Positions 33,718 through 43,842 of a stretch of DNA of 64,000 nt are shown here, one piece after another. The DNA is from JBEBVQ01 sp037190845. Lineage in GTDB: Bacteria > Bacteroidota > Bacteroidia > Chitinophagales > Chitinophagaceae. The translations under genes were made by a program, and so were the position numbers. Position 1 is the stretch's first letter. Each line of letters opens with the position of its first letter. The stretch lies in the NCBI GenBank assembly GCA_037190845.1, contig JBBCJI010000003.1, positions 1-64,000 of the forward strand, in the 5' to 3' direction. The notes below the pieces were generated by a model. The model was given only the letters and a program-made list of their open reading frames with translations. It was not told the DNA's origin and did not search any database.

Positions 33718-36546
33718 ATGAATGAAAAGAAACTCTTCCTGCTCGACGCCATGGCGCTCATTTACCGCGCTTACTACGCCCTGATCCGCAGCCCGCGCAT
33801 CACCAGCACCGGCAGGAATACTAATGCACAGTTTGGCTTTACCAGCACGCTCACCGAGCTAATACAGAAAGAAAAGCCATCGCATCTCGCCGTTGTCTTT
33901 GACACCCATGCCCCCACCGAGCGCCATACCGACTTCACCGATTATAAAGCCAACCGACAGGAAACACCCGAAGATATCCTATCCGCCGTTCCCGACATCA
34001 AACGCATCGTCAGTGGGTTCAACCTACCCTGTCTTGAACTTGATGGATACGAAGCAGACGACATCGTCGGCACACTCGCCTGGGAAGCTGCCGAGCTTGG
34101 CTATACTGTCTACATGATCACGCCGGATAAAGATTACGGCCAGCTCGTACGCGACAATATATTTATCTATAAACCTGCTTACCAGGGCGGCAAGGTGGAA
34201 ATACTCGGCCCTGCCGAAGTATGCGCCAAATGGAACATCAAACGGGTAGATCAGGTAGTGGACATCCTCGGCCTGATGGGTGATGCGGTGGACAACATCC
34301 CCGGCATTCCCGGTATCGGGGAAAAAACGGCTGCAAAACTGCTTGCCGAATATGACACCCTGGAAAATATACTCGCTCATGCCGATTCCATTAAAGGCGC
34401 CCTCGGCGAAAAAATACGCAACGGCAAAGAGTCTGCAATACTTTCAAAAAAGCTGGCCAGGATCATCACCAGCGTCCCCCTGCCCTTTCATGAAGAAGAC
34501 TTCCGCGTGAAGGAATGGAACCGCGAACAACTCACCGAAGTATTCGCAGATCTGGAATTCCGGGCATTGGGAAAAAGGTTGCTCGGTGAAGACTTCAACG
34601 TATTCGACAAACCCGTCAGCACGGACCTGTTTGGCAATCCCGTGGCTACCCCCACACGGAAAGCAACCACGCCTGTACAGCAGGCCGAAACAACAGAAGA
34701 ACACACCGAAGCGCCTGCCGGAAATATCGCAACCATACACAACACCAGTCATCAATACGAACTGGTATCCGACCGGGCAGGCATTACCGCACTGGTAGAA
34801 AAATTAATGCTGCAGCCCGAGATAGCCTTCGACACCGAAACGACCGGTACTGATGCCAACCAGGCAGAGCTGGTAGGCCTTAGCTTTAGCTGGCAGCACG
34901 GCACGGGCTACTACATACCCGTAACGGCAGTACGGGAAGAAGTGCTCAAAACCCTCGAACTGTTTCAACCCCTGTTTGACCGTACTGATGTGGTATGGAT
35001 CGGGCAGAACATCAAGTATGATATGCTGATGCTGAAATGGTACGGCTTTGCGCTGAAGGGGAGCCTGTACGACACCATGCTGGCACACTACGTGATCGAA
35101 CCGGATGGAAAAAGGAACATGGACGCATTGAGCGTTAAGTACCTGCAATACGAACCGGTAGATATCGAATCCCTGATCGGCAAGAAAGGAAAAAATCAGC
35201 TCTCCATGCGGGATGTACCGGTAGATCAGGTGAAAGAATATGCTGCCGAGGATGCGGACGTAACCATCCGGCTCAAGTCTGCCTTCGATCCGCTGCTTGA
35301 CCAGGAATCTGTGCGGACGGTTTTTGATACGGTAGAAAATCCGCTGGTGCCTGTACTTGTGGATATGGAATATGAAGGCGTAGGTATTGATGTGGATTTC
35401 CTGCGGGAGTATTCTAAAGAGCTGGAGCGGGATATTTACCAAGCAGAAGAATCCGTTTACCGGCAGGCCGGCGTCCGGTTTAATCTCGGCTCGCCCAAAC
35501 AGCTTGGCGAAGTGCTCTTCGACCTGATGAAGCTCGACAGCACGGCGAAGAAAACAAAGACCGGTCAGTATGCCACCGGGGAAGATGTACTGCAGAAGCT
35601 GCGTGCCAAACACCAGATCGTGGATGACATCCTCGTGTACCGCGAGCTGTCCAAGCTCAAAAGTACTTATGTAGATGCCCTGCCTCAGATGATCAATCCC
35701 CGCACCGGGCGCGTGCATACAAGCTTCAACCAGACTGTAGCCGTAACGGGCAGGCTCAGCAGCAACAATCCCAACCTGCAGAATATCCCCATACGTACCG
35801 ATCGCGGGCGGGAGATCCGGAAAGCATTCATTCCCAGGGACAAGGGATGGACACTGCTTTCTGCCGATTATTCGCAGATCGAGCTACGGATCGTAGCCGC
35901 ATTAAGCGGCGATGAAGGGATGATACAGGCATTTCTTGAAAACAAGGACATCCATACCGCTACCGCAGCCAAAGTATACGGTGTACCCGAAGCGGAAGTG
36001 ACTCCCATCATGCGCCGTAATGCCAAAGCAGTCAACTTTGGTATTATATACGGCCAGTCGGCTTTCGGGTTGGCGGGATCGCTGGGCATCAGCCGTACGG
36101 AAGCCAAAACCATTATTGACAATTACTTTACTCAGTACCCGTCCATCAAAAAATATATGGACGACCAGATCGCATTTGCCCAACAGCATGGATATGTACA
36201 AACCACGCTCGGACGGAAACGGTGGTTACGTGACATCAACTCTTCCAACCAGACGGTACGCGGCTATGCCGAACGCAATGCCATCAACATGCCCGTACAG
36301 GGTACGGCAGCAGATATGATCAAGAAGGCCATGATACAGGTATACAATGCGCTGCAGGAAAAACAGGTAAAGACACGCATGGTACTGCAGGTGCATGATG
36401 AACTTGTATTTGACGTGCCGGAAGACGAATTGGAAATCGTCCGCCCGGTCATCGTTGCAGCAATGGAAACGGCGATGACACTGCCGAACGGCGTGCCGGT
36501 ACGCGCCGAAGCAGGAGCCGGAGGTAACTGGCTTGAGGCCCACTGA
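33718..36546 (+). CDS. polA: DNA polymerase I
   Basis: 942 residues, full three-domain enzyme for Okazaki-fragment processing and repair synthesis. The 5'-3' nuclease domain covers about 1-290 (LLDAMALIYRAYYAL, ELDGYEADDIVGTLA, ILGLMGDAVDNIPGIPGIGE). The 3'-5' proofreading domain covers about 345-530 and looks active: D372 and E374 in FDTETTG, QNIKYDMLML, and EYAAEDADVTIRL. The polymerase domain has motif A with D717 (LLSADYSQIELRIVAALS), motif B (RRNAKAVNFGIIYGQSAFG) and motif C with D894/E895 (LQVHDELVFDVP). It stands alone between a divergent gene and a convergent T9SS gene, with a hairpin after its stop at 36569-36611. Confidence 0.98.
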   Translation: MNEKKLFLLDAMALIYRAYYALIRSPRITSTGRNTNAQFGFTSTLTELIQKEKPSHLAVVFDTHAPTERHTDFTDYKANRQETPEDILSAVPDIKRIVSGFNLPCLELDGYEADDIVGTLAWEAAELGYTVYMITPDKDYGQLVRDNIFIYKPAYQGGKVEILGPAEVCAKWNIKRVDQVVDILGLMGDAVDNIPGIPGIGEKTAAKLLAEYDTLENILAHADSIKGALGEKIRNGKESAILSKKLARIITSVPLPFHEEDFRVKEWNREQLTEVFADLEFRALGKRLLGEDFNVFDKPVSTDLFGNPVATPTRKATTPVQQAETTEEHTEAPAGNIATIHNTSHQYELVSDRAGITALVEKLMLQPEIAFDTETTGTDANQAELVGLSFSWQHGTGYYIPVTAVREEVLKTLELFQPLFDRTDVVWIGQNIKYDMLMLKWYGFALKGSLYDTMLAHYVIEPDGKRNMDALSVKYLQYEPVDIESLIGKKGKNQLSMRDVPVDQVKEYAAEDADVTIRLKSAFDPLLDQESVRTVFDTVENPLVPVLVDMEYEGVGIDVDFLREYSKELERDIYQAEESVYRQAGVRFNLGSPKQLGEVLFDLMKLDSTAKKTKTGQYATGEDVLQKLRAKHQIVDDILVYRELSKLKSTYVDALPQMINPRTGRVHTSFNQTVAVTGRLSSNNPNLQNIPIRTDRGREIRKAFIPRDKGWTLLSADYSQIELRIVAALSGDEGMIQAFLENKDIHTATAAKVYGVPEAEVTPIMRRNAKAVNFGIIYGQSAFGLAGSLGISRTEAKTIIDNYFTQYPSIKKYMDDQIAFAQQHGYVQTTLGRKRWLRDINSSNQTVRGYAERNAINMPVQGTAADMIKKAMIQVYNALQEKQVKTRMVLQVHDELVFDVPEDELEIVRPVIVAAMETAMTLPNGVPVRAEAGAGGNWLEAH

Positions 36547-36568
36547 TCTTAATGACAGAGTTAGCCTA

Positions 36569-36611
36569 AGTGGAGTAAGCTCCCAAAAAATGATTGGGAA
36601 CTTACTCCACT
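36569..36611. terminator. Bidirectional terminator-type hairpin between convergent genes
   Basis: AGTGGAGTAAG (36569-36579) pairs perfectly with CTTACTCCACT (36601-36611); after one mismatch TCCCA pairs with TGGGA, leaving a nine-base AT-rich loop. It lies between the ends of polA (plus) and the T9SS gene (minus). Confidence 0.7.
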
Positions 36612-36651
36612 CTGCTTATGCATTCCAAAGTTACCTCTAAATAATAAAGGA

Positions 36652-38778
36652 TCACTCCTTTACCACTTTTTCCGTCTTGATCAGTCGTCCCTCTTTATCA
36701 GTAATCTGCAACAGGTAAATACCTTTACCCAGATGACCGGCATCTATCATTTTTGCATCAGGCACCTGAAAGATACTGCGCCCCTCAATGCTTGTAAGTA
36801 TGATATTTACGGGCACCATGCTATTGATGTATATGATATCATTGACAGGATTAGGGTAGACACTGATATATGGTTCAAATTCATCCCTATGTCTAATGCC
36901 AACATTATTGACCGTATAGGAAGCAGAAATACCTTCACAGCCATTCTCATCCGTAACTTTTACCTGATAATTTCCATTCTGAGTTACGGTATAGGTAGCG
37001 TTGGTAGCGCCAAGTATATCCGTGTCGTTTCTGATCCATTGATAGCTGGCATACACAGCAGCCACACCCAGCACAAATGCATCGACAGTCAGGACAGGTT
37101 CAAACTGAACAAGTGTTAAATCAAGCGTTACGACACTGTCACATCCTGCCGCATTGGGGAAGTGCTGCATATAAATGCCGCTGGCGGTATAATGTGCTCC
37201 GTTTAAGGTATAGCCGTCGCCGCATTCTGTTACCGTAAGATAAGATGAGGAACTGTCATTACAGGACAGTTTCAGTAAAAAAGCATCAAATTCTCCTTCA
37301 GAAAATAGTGTATCACCACTGCCTCCGGGATCGAAATATGCCGTGTCAGAGTTAAACGTCCCTGTCATATACACATCGCCGTTACTTCCGATCGTTACCC
37401 CGTAACCTATATCGGTACCACTGCCGCCCATGCCTTTAACCCAAAGATAATTGCCACCCGGATCATACTTGGCTAAAAAAATATCCGACCCTCCTGCCCG
37501 TGCAATCGTCCCCCCGCTACCTCCGGGATTAAAATCTGCTGTTGCGGAACTGAACCGCCCTGTCACATATATATTACCTGCAGCATCTATACCCGCAGAT
37601 TCTCCGAAATCCCCCCCGGTGCCTCCGAAGTTTTTGGCCCACAGATAACCGCCATTAGCATCATACTTGGCTATAACAACATCATAGCCCCCCGCCCGGT
37701 TCAATGTGCCACCGGTGCCACCTGTATTGAATTCTGCCGTTACCGAGTTAAAATAACCGCTTACATATACATTCCCTGCGCCGTCAACATTTACTCCATA
37801 GCCGTAATCATAATCACTGCCGCCCATGCTTTTTGCCCACAAATAATTACCACTGGAATCATATTTGGCTACAAACATATCATCCCTCCTGTTCAGAATA
37901 AGCATAGCTGTGACAGCAACCGGATCAAAGTATGCAGTGTCTGAGTTAAAACTTCCCGTTACATATACATTTCCAGCATTATCTACTGCTACTGACCGGC
38001 CCTGGTCAGTGCCTTTTCCCCCCATGCTTCTTGCCCAAAGATAACCGCCGTTGGGATCGTACTTGGCTAAAAAAATATCGTGTCCCCCTGCTACGGCGTT
38101 AAGCGTACCGCCACCGTTCAGGAAATCAAAATCTGCCGTTTGATAATAATACCCGGTCACATAAGCATTACCAGAACCATCCACACTTACTTTCCCGGCA
38201 TAATCCAGATTTGTGCCCCCCATATTTCCGGCCCAGAGGTAATTACCCGCAGAGTCGTACTTTGCGATAAACGCGTCAAAATTCCCGTTGGAGATAAGCA
38301 TACCACCGCTACCACCCGGGTTAAAATATATTGTATCAGAGGTGAAATTTCCCGTGACGAAAACATTCCCTGCGTGGTCCACGGCTATTCCATAAGCAGC
38401 CTCCGAATTACTGCCGCCCATACTTTTTGCCCAGAGGTAATCACCATTTGGTGCATACTTTGCTAAAAATATGTCTGTGGATCCTGCCACAGTAAGCGTA
38501 CCGCCACTGCCTCCGGGATTAAAATCCGCCGTTTGGCTGAAATACCCTGTCACATAGATATTGCCGGCGCCGTCTAAAGCAACGGCATTGCTGTAATCCG
38601 TACCGGCGCCGCCAATACCTTTTACCCATTTTAAATCCTGCGCATTAGCCGTCATACTGCCTGTTATCAGGCAGCAACCTGCAAAAACAATCTTCAGACA
38701 GAATGACTTATCCGTCGTCAAAATGTTATGGAATATACCAGTCAGCAGGCTTGTATAGTATTGTATCGCTTTTCTCAT
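36652..38778 (-). CDS. Seven-repeat SBBP-type secreted protein with T9SS type A sorting domain
   Basis: 708 residues. The N-terminus is long before the signal core (IVFAGCCLITGSMTANAQ). From about 48 to 515 there are seven units of about 67 residues, each with YLW.K.MGG, G.AVD.AGN.YVTG.F, ADFNPGGSGGTL and D.FLAKYD..G: SBBP-type beta-propeller repeats. Then comes a short conserved segment (YLTVTECGDGYTLNGAHYTA), an Ig-like module (YQWIRNDTDILGATNATYTV), and a type A sorting domain (PYISVYPNPVNDIIYIN ... LGKGIYLLQITDKEG). Expected to be secreted by the type IX system and attached to the surface. Exactly seven units suggests one closed seven-bladed propeller. The 8213-11149 protein also has seven units but of a different sequence type. 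Confidence 0.9.
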   Translation of the reverse strand: MRKAIQYYTSLLTGIFHNILTTDKSFCLKIVFAGCCLITGSMTANAQDLKWVKGIGGAGTDYSNAVALDGAGNIYVTGYFSQTADFNPGGSGGTLTVAGSTDIFLAKYAPNGDYLWAKSMGGSNSEAAYGIAVDHAGNVFVTGNFTSDTIYFNPGGSGGMLISNGNFDAFIAKYDSAGNYLWAGNMGGTNLDYAGKVSVDGSGNAYVTGYYYQTADFDFLNGGGTLNAVAGGHDIFLAKYDPNGGYLWARSMGGKGTDQGRSVAVDNAGNVYVTGSFNSDTAYFDPVAVTAMLILNRRDDMFVAKYDSSGNYLWAKSMGGSDYDYGYGVNVDGAGNVYVSGYFNSVTAEFNTGGTGGTLNRAGGYDVVIAKYDANGGYLWAKNFGGTGGDFGESAGIDAAGNIYVTGRFSSATADFNPGGSGGTIARAGGSDIFLAKYDPGGNYLWVKGMGGSGTDIGYGVTIGSNGDVYMTGTFNSDTAYFDPGGSGDTLFSEGEFDAFLLKLSCNDSSSSYLTVTECGDGYTLNGAHYTASGIYMQHFPNAAGCDSVVTLDLTLVQFEPVLTVDAFVLGVAAVYASYQWIRNDTDILGATNATYTVTQNGNYQVKVTDENGCEGISASYTVNNVGIRHRDEFEPYISVYPNPVNDIIYINSMVPVNIILTSIEGRSIFQVPDAKMIDAGHLGKGIYLLQITDKEGRLIKTEKVVKE

Positions 38779-39005
38779 AAGATCTGCCTTTTAATGAATG
38801 AACAAAAAACTTTTCCTTATCTGCAAAGTAAATTTTTAGTACTCCTGGTTTTCCACGTAGTATTACGCGATTTTCGCAGCAAAAGCATTTCCCCGGTGAT
38901 TGAATTTATACGCCTGCCAATCTTTTTGGGGTAATTATTACTTTATCTTTTGCTTATTGCTATATTAGCATATGGCTACAAACAAAGAATCAACATAAAT
39001 ATCTT

Positions 39006-41021
39006 GTGTACAGGATTCGCAATAAAATAGCAGGTATATACCGGTCTGTATGTACCGGAACCGTTCTGCTCACTACCGGATGCCTGGTATATGTCTTGCT
39101 GATCGCGCCACCGTCAGCCAACAGTCAGCTACCCACCACATTATCCGGTTTACGGGAAAGAACAAACCGGTCTCTGCCGAAAGATACGGCGGAAATACAT
39201 AAGCGGATAAACATGGTCACTGATCTTTTCGGTAACCAGCCCGACGCGGCTTTAAAGATTCTTGACACAGTCGCTGAGCTCAGTATAGCGGGCGGGTATC
39301 CCGATGGAGTAGCCATTAGCTGGATATTAAAAAGCGGATTTTACCGGATAACAAACCGTAGGCAATTATATTTCCAGGCAATAGAGACGGCGGACTGGTA
39401 CCTCCACAACGCCGCATTCTATAACAAGGACAGAGTGCTGAGATTGTGGTATTATTACAAAGCAAGAGCATTGAGTGATGAACAACAGTATGATTCAAGT
39501 CTTTATTATTTTCATAATGCAGAGCAGAAAGCGCTGAAAGACCGGGATCCGCTATTCCTGTATCTGGTGAATATGCAGATCGCCAACCTGTGGATCAAAA
39601 CAGATGCTGTAAGCAATGCACTGCCTTATATAAAAAAAATGGAGCTGCTGGTGGATCACATTGGTTCTGAAGAAAAAAAAAGAAATCTCTCCGCTAATAT
39701 CCTCATCCTGTACATCAAAGTATACAACAATATCTTTGATACTTCCGCGTTGTTCCATTATGCACATAAGGCGATTGAAACCGGTAAAAGAAACGCTAAC
39801 AGCAAACTGCAGACAATGGGCAACTCTGTACTGGCAACCTGCTATATCAGCCGTAACCAGCCGGATCAGGCAATCTGGTTTGCAGAGAAAGCATTACAGG
39901 CTTGTGACACCAATGAGTATGATTATATGTGCGGCGCATACTGGGCGCTCAGTTTAGGCCATTATAAAAAGAAAAAATTCCGGAAGGCAAAAACATATGC
40001 TTTAAAAGCCCTGGAAAGCAGCGATAAAAAGATTGGGTTTGCAGAATCTAAGGCGAGTCTTTACAGACACACGGCAAAGGTGCTGTATCTGTCGGGAGAC
40101 TCCGGGCAAGCCTACCTCTACCAGTTGAAATATGCCCAACTGTCCGACAGCCTGAATGATATAGAACGCCATAACGCTATCAACAAAATAGAAACCCGTT
40201 ACCGCGTCGCCGAAAAAGATAAAGCATTAGCCCAACAGCAGCTTGAGCTGAACCGGAAAGAGAACCGGCTCAAAACATCACGCATATTGCTCGTCAGCGG
40301 TATCGCAGTATCAGTTTTGTTGTTGATCCTGCTCGTGTTGCTGAGCAGAAATGCCCGGAACAAGCATAAACGGACACAGCAGGCAGCGGCGATCAGAGAA
40401 CTGGAAGCGGCCATAGAGAGTGAACAAAAAGAACGCAGCCGCATCGCGATGGAATTGCATGACGGCATTATCAGTTCCCTTACCGCCATAAAGCTAAACA
40501 TGGACGTAGCCAAGCCTGCTGCGGAGTATACGGATATCTACCGGGAGAATCTGGAACAACTGGAAACTGTTATTCTTGACGTACGTAATACCGCACACAA
40601 CCTGATGCCGGAAATACTGGTACGCCATCATCCGGATAAAGCAGTAGAGATGCTCTGCAACCTGATAGAGAATACCGGAAAGCTGAAAATGCAGTACCTG
40701 TCTTACGGCGATTTTTCCGAAATTGACCCGGAAACAGGTCTGACCATTTACAGGATCGTACAGGAACTGCTGCACAATATCATCAAACATGCACGGGCAG
40801 AAAAAGCGCTGGTACAGCTTAGCTGCTACGACAGGCTGCTGTTCCTGACGGTAGAGGACAATGGTGAAGGTATGGCACCGGACCTGTCAAAAAAGAACGG
40901 AGGGTCAGGATTTAAAAATATTCAAAAACGTGTGGATGCAATGAATGGCAGCATAAAATCAGGAGCCTCGGGATTCGGGTCGGGGATGAGCGTGCATATA
41001 GAGCTGGAGTTAAAGAGATAA
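39006..41021 (+). CDS. TPR-containing sensor histidine kinase (HisKA_3 type), second pair
   Basis: 671 residues from a GTG start; no in-frame ATG lies just upstream. An N-terminal hydrophobic segment (TVLLTTGCLVYVLLIAPP) leads to TPR-like helices at about 130-370, a coiled coil (IETRYRVAEKDKALAQQQLE) and a membrane helix at about 426-447. The phosphoacceptor is H485 in RSRIAMELHDGIISSLTAIK, followed by NTAHNLMPEIL, the N box VQELLHNIIKHARAEKA and the G box VEDNGEGM. It is a paralogue of the kinase at 14357 (which has NTAHNLTPEIL and KHAQATHA). A near-consensus TTTG at 38925 and TATCTTTTG at 38944 may be its promoter. The cognate regulator follows after 39 bases. The signal is unknown. Confidence 0.9.
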   Translation: MYRIRNKIAGIYRSVCTGTVLLTTGCLVYVLLIAPPSANSQLPTTLSGLRERTNRSLPKDTAEIHKRINMVTDLFGNQPDAALKILDTVAELSIAGGYPDGVAISWILKSGFYRITNRRQLYFQAIETADWYLHNAAFYNKDRVLRLWYYYKARALSDEQQYDSSLYYFHNAEQKALKDRDPLFLYLVNMQIANLWIKTDAVSNALPYIKKMELLVDHIGSEEKKRNLSANILILYIKVYNNIFDTSALFHYAHKAIETGKRNANSKLQTMGNSVLATCYISRNQPDQAIWFAEKALQACDTNEYDYMCGAYWALSLGHYKKKKFRKAKTYALKALESSDKKIGFAESKASLYRHTAKVLYLSGDSGQAYLYQLKYAQLSDSLNDIERHNAINKIETRYRVAEKDKALAQQQLELNRKENRLKTSRILLVSGIAVSVLLLILLVLLSRNARNKHKRTQQAAAIRELEAAIESEQKERSRIAMELHDGIISSLTAIKLNMDVAKPAAEYTDIYRENLEQLETVILDVRNTAHNLMPEILVRHHPDKAVEMLCNLIENTGKLKMQYLSYGDFSEIDPETGLTIYRIVQELLHNIIKHARAEKALVQLSCYDRLLFLTVEDNGEGMAPDLSKKNGGSGFKNIQKRVDAMNGSIKSGASGFGSGMSVHIELELKR

Positions 41022-41060
41022 ACTAAAACCATTATTTTTACTACTCAAGGCCTCTTAAAT

Positions 41061-41696
41061 ATGATCAGCGTTTATATTGTTGACGACCATCCCGCTATCA
41101 TTTCAGGAGTTAAGCAAATAGTGCATGAAACGAATGATATCAGGATTACCGGTGTTTATACTTCGGGGAAGGCACTGTTGGAAGCTCTACGGTACGGCGT
41201 ACCCGACGTCTTGCTACTGGATATCCATCTGCCCGATGTTACCGGGAATAGCCTGGCCAGGATTATATCAGACAAATACCCACAGATAGGCATACTGGCT
41301 TTTACCAATATGCAGACTGATTTTCACATGAAAGACATGCTGATGCATGGGTGCAGGGGTTATCTGCCCAAAACGGCCGGCAACATTGCCATTACAAACG
41401 GAATCAGGGAAATATATAGCGGCAGGACTTTTCTGGAATATGCCTTCAAACCGGAATTGAAGGCAGGCATCACCCAAGAAAAAAAACGTGCTATGGGTTT
41501 GCCTCCACTTACCAAAAGGGAACAGGAGGTATTGCAGCTTATCTGTTCCGGAAAAAGCAACCAGCAGATAGCGGACACACTGGGTATAAGCCTTCGTACG
41601 GTAGAGGGTCACCGACTGAATCTGTTACAGAAGTTAGATGCCGGGAATATCGCGGAACTTGTCAAACTTGCCCTGCATGCAGGATTGGTGGATTAA
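41061..41696 (+). CDS. NarL/LuxR-family response regulator, second pair
   Basis: 211 residues, the same length as the regulator at 16315. Receiver residues D8/D9, phosphoacceptor D54 (LLLDIHLPDVTG), T82 and K104 (YLPKTAG). LuxR-type helix-turn-helix at about 147-205 (PPLTKREQEVLQLICSG, SNQQIADTLGISLRTVEGHR). It follows its kinase by 39 bases, unlike the overlapping first pair, so it may have somewhat independent translation. Targets unknown. Confidence 0.94.
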   Translation: MISVYIVDDHPAIISGVKQIVHETNDIRITGVYTSGKALLEALRYGVPDVLLLDIHLPDVTGNSLARIISDKYPQIGILAFTNMQTDFHMKDMLMHGCRGYLPKTAGNIAITNGIREIYSGRTFLEYAFKPELKAGITQEKKRAMGLPPLTKREQEVLQLICSGKSNQQIADTLGISLRTVEGHRLNLLQKLDAGNIAELVKLALHAGLVD

Positions 41697-41767
41697 TCAT
41701 CATTGTAGAACCCGGACGGCCAGATTCCCCATTCCCGATAATAATGATTTTAATCACCAACTGTCCA

Positions 41768-41794
41768 TTGTCAACTTTCAATTTAATACATTTG
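41768..41794 (+). promoter_or_regulatory. Promoter of the BatA-like operon
   Basis: TACATTTG (41787-41794) is a full match to the -7 consensus TAnnTTTG. TTG at 41768-41770 is 16 bases upstream, slightly closer than usual. The -7 element ends four bases before the GTG start at 41799, so the mRNA would be essentially leaderless. Confidence 0.5.
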
Positions 41795-41798
41795 CCCG

Positions 41799-43838
41799 GT
41801 GAGTTTCCTCTACCCGATCTTTTTACTGGCAGGCATCGCCCTCGCCATCCCTGTGCTGATACATCTGTTCAATCTGCGCCGGTACAAGACGGTTATGTTC
41901 CCACACACCCGGTTCCTGAAAAACATTCAGACCCACTCCCGCAAGCAGCGTGAAGTGCGCTATAAATGGCTGCTGCTCACACGACTGCTACTGCTCGCCC
42001 TGCTGGTACTGGCATTTGCCCAGCCCTTCCGCCGTAGCACAACACCCGAAGACATTGGCAACCGGCTCCAGGTGATCTATCTCGACAATTCGCAGAGCAT
42101 GTCCGTACAGAACGGACAGCAAAGACTATTGGATATAGCCCGCCATGCCATCCGGCAGCAATTGCAGGACAAAAACGCAGACACCCGCTTCCTGCTGCTG
42201 ACCAACGACCGCATGGCTTCCTACCGCCCTGTTCAGGCAGAAAAAATCCAACACCTGCTGGATGAAGTTGATCTATCGCCTCTGACTCGTACGCCGGAAC
42301 AGGTACTGGCGATGATACAAAACATCATCCACAATGAAAGCGCTGCCGGCGCTGATCTTTATTATTATTCCGATTTTCAGCAAAATACATTTGTATCGGT
42401 GCAGGACACTTCCCTGCTGCAACAGGTGCGTATATATGGGATTCCGGTACAGGCGGCGGCCGGTCATCATCTTTTCATTGATACGGCATGGATCGCATCC
42501 CCGGCCCTGGAAGCCGGGCGCGACAACCAGGTTGTTGTAAAGATCAGGAAAGAAGGGCCCCTGCAGGAAGGCGCACGGGTACTGCAATTGGATATAAACG
42601 GACAGGTTAAAAGCGCCGTATCCCTTGCGTTTCCGGATGGAATAACCGAACGCCTCGATACGCTTGCTTTCCGGATCAATGATGCCGGCTGGCAGCAAAT
42701 AACCCTTACCGTCAATGACCACGCAGTACGTTTCGATGATACCTTCCGCATCACAGCCCGGACCTCACCAGGACTTTCCGTATTGGTACTGAATGAAGGA
42801 GCACCGAATCCCTACATCCAGGCAGCCTTCCATGCATGGCAGGGATTCCGCCTCACACAGGCGGATGTGCAAACTCCTCCACAACAACTCCGGGATTATA
42901 ACCTGATCATTCTCAACAGCATCAAAAGGCTGAGTACGACACTGGGCACAACACTCGCTGACGCATTGCAGCAGGGTAAAAGCATCTGTATCTTCCCGGG
43001 TCGTACAGACAATTTCAACGCATTGAACGAAGGGCTGCGGATGCTTGCAGATATTGAGATCACAGCGATAGACACCGCTGTGCAAACGGTCAGTGAACTG
43101 CAGCAGGGCAGCGACCTCGTAAAGGATATCTTTGAACGGATACCGGAGAATGTACAGTTACCAGTCGCCAACTGGCATTATATAATCCGGTCAGGACTCA
43201 ACGCCAATCAGCAATCCGTCATGAGTTTCCGCAATGGCGACCCGTTTCTGGCACGCTATACACCCACCCAGGGTCATCTGTATGTGTGCGCCGCTGCTGC
43301 GGACTTGTTTTCGGGCAACTTTACCGGCAGTTATTTCTTTGTCCCGTTCCTGTATCAGATGGGTATGCAGTCCGGAGGCGACATGATCTATGCCGTCACT
43401 GCGGGGCAGGAACAACCGGTATATGTGCCGGTCGGCAATGCAGGCGCACGGAATGTGGTGCATATATACGGCAACGGAACAGACGCCATACCGCCGCAAC
43501 GCGCAGCCAGAGCTGGTCTTTACGTGTATACCGATCGGGTAGCGGCCCATCCGGGTTTTTATACCCTGGCGGCGGCGGAAAGCGACACCATAAAAATCGC
43601 GCTGAATGCCGACCGGTCAGAATCCTCCCTTGCCGTCTGGTCTCCCGCCGATCTGAAAAAACAATGGCCGCAGGTCAACTGGCTGGAAGCCGGTCATGTG
43701 AACGATATACGGACCTCGGGAGATGCCTCCCGCTTCCCGCTTTGGAAAGTTTGTATTACTTTAGCCCTGCTTATGCTGCTGGCAGAAACCCTGTTGCTCA
43801 CCGGCCGCATATCTAGGCAAAACGTCGCTACACAATAG
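41799..43838 (+). CDS. BatA N-terminal-domain membrane protein
   Basis: 679 residues from a GTG. This start is supported because it gives the full BatA N-terminal signature: LYPIFLLAGIALAIPVLIHL, RRYKTVMFPHTRFLKNIQ and KWLLLTRLLLLALLVLAFAQ, two membrane helices around a short cytoplasmic loop. A von Willebrand A-like region follows (LQVIYLDNSQSMSVQNGQQ), then a long extracytoplasmic part with a glutamine amidotransferase-like stretch (LRDYNLIILNSIKRLST) and a last helix near the C-terminus (FPLWKVCITLALLMLLAETLL). Family members are implicated in aerotolerance or envelope functions in Bacteroides, but the mechanism is unclear. It is first in an operon with the next three genes (gaps of 4, 3 and 3 bases). 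Confidence 0.88.
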   Translation: MSFLYPIFLLAGIALAIPVLIHLFNLRRYKTVMFPHTRFLKNIQTHSRKQREVRYKWLLLTRLLLLALLVLAFAQPFRRSTTPEDIGNRLQVIYLDNSQSMSVQNGQQRLLDIARHAIRQQLQDKNADTRFLLLTNDRMASYRPVQAEKIQHLLDEVDLSPLTRTPEQVLAMIQNIIHNESAAGADLYYYSDFQQNTFVSVQDTSLLQQVRIYGIPVQAAAGHHLFIDTAWIASPALEAGRDNQVVVKIRKEGPLQEGARVLQLDINGQVKSAVSLAFPDGITERLDTLAFRINDAGWQQITLTVNDHAVRFDDTFRITARTSPGLSVLVLNEGAPNPYIQAAFHAWQGFRLTQADVQTPPQQLRDYNLIILNSIKRLSTTLGTTLADALQQGKSICIFPGRTDNFNALNEGLRMLADIEITAIDTAVQTVSELQQGSDLVKDIFERIPENVQLPVANWHYIIRSGLNANQQSVMSFRNGDPFLARYTPTQGHLYVCAAAADLFSGNFTGSYFFVPFLYQMGMQSGGDMIYAVTAGQEQPVYVPVGNAGARNVVHIYGNGTDAIPPQRAARAGLYVYTDRVAAHPGFYTLAAAESDTIKIALNADRSESSLAVWSPADLKKQWPQVNWLEAGHVNDIRTSGDASRFPLWKVCITLALLMLLAETLLLTGRISRQNVATQ

Positions 43839-43842
43839 TTCT

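Noticed and set aside
34804..35718. 304-codon minus-strand frame inside polA
   Set aside because: It lies entirely antisense to the conserved polymerase domains and its translation resembles no family.
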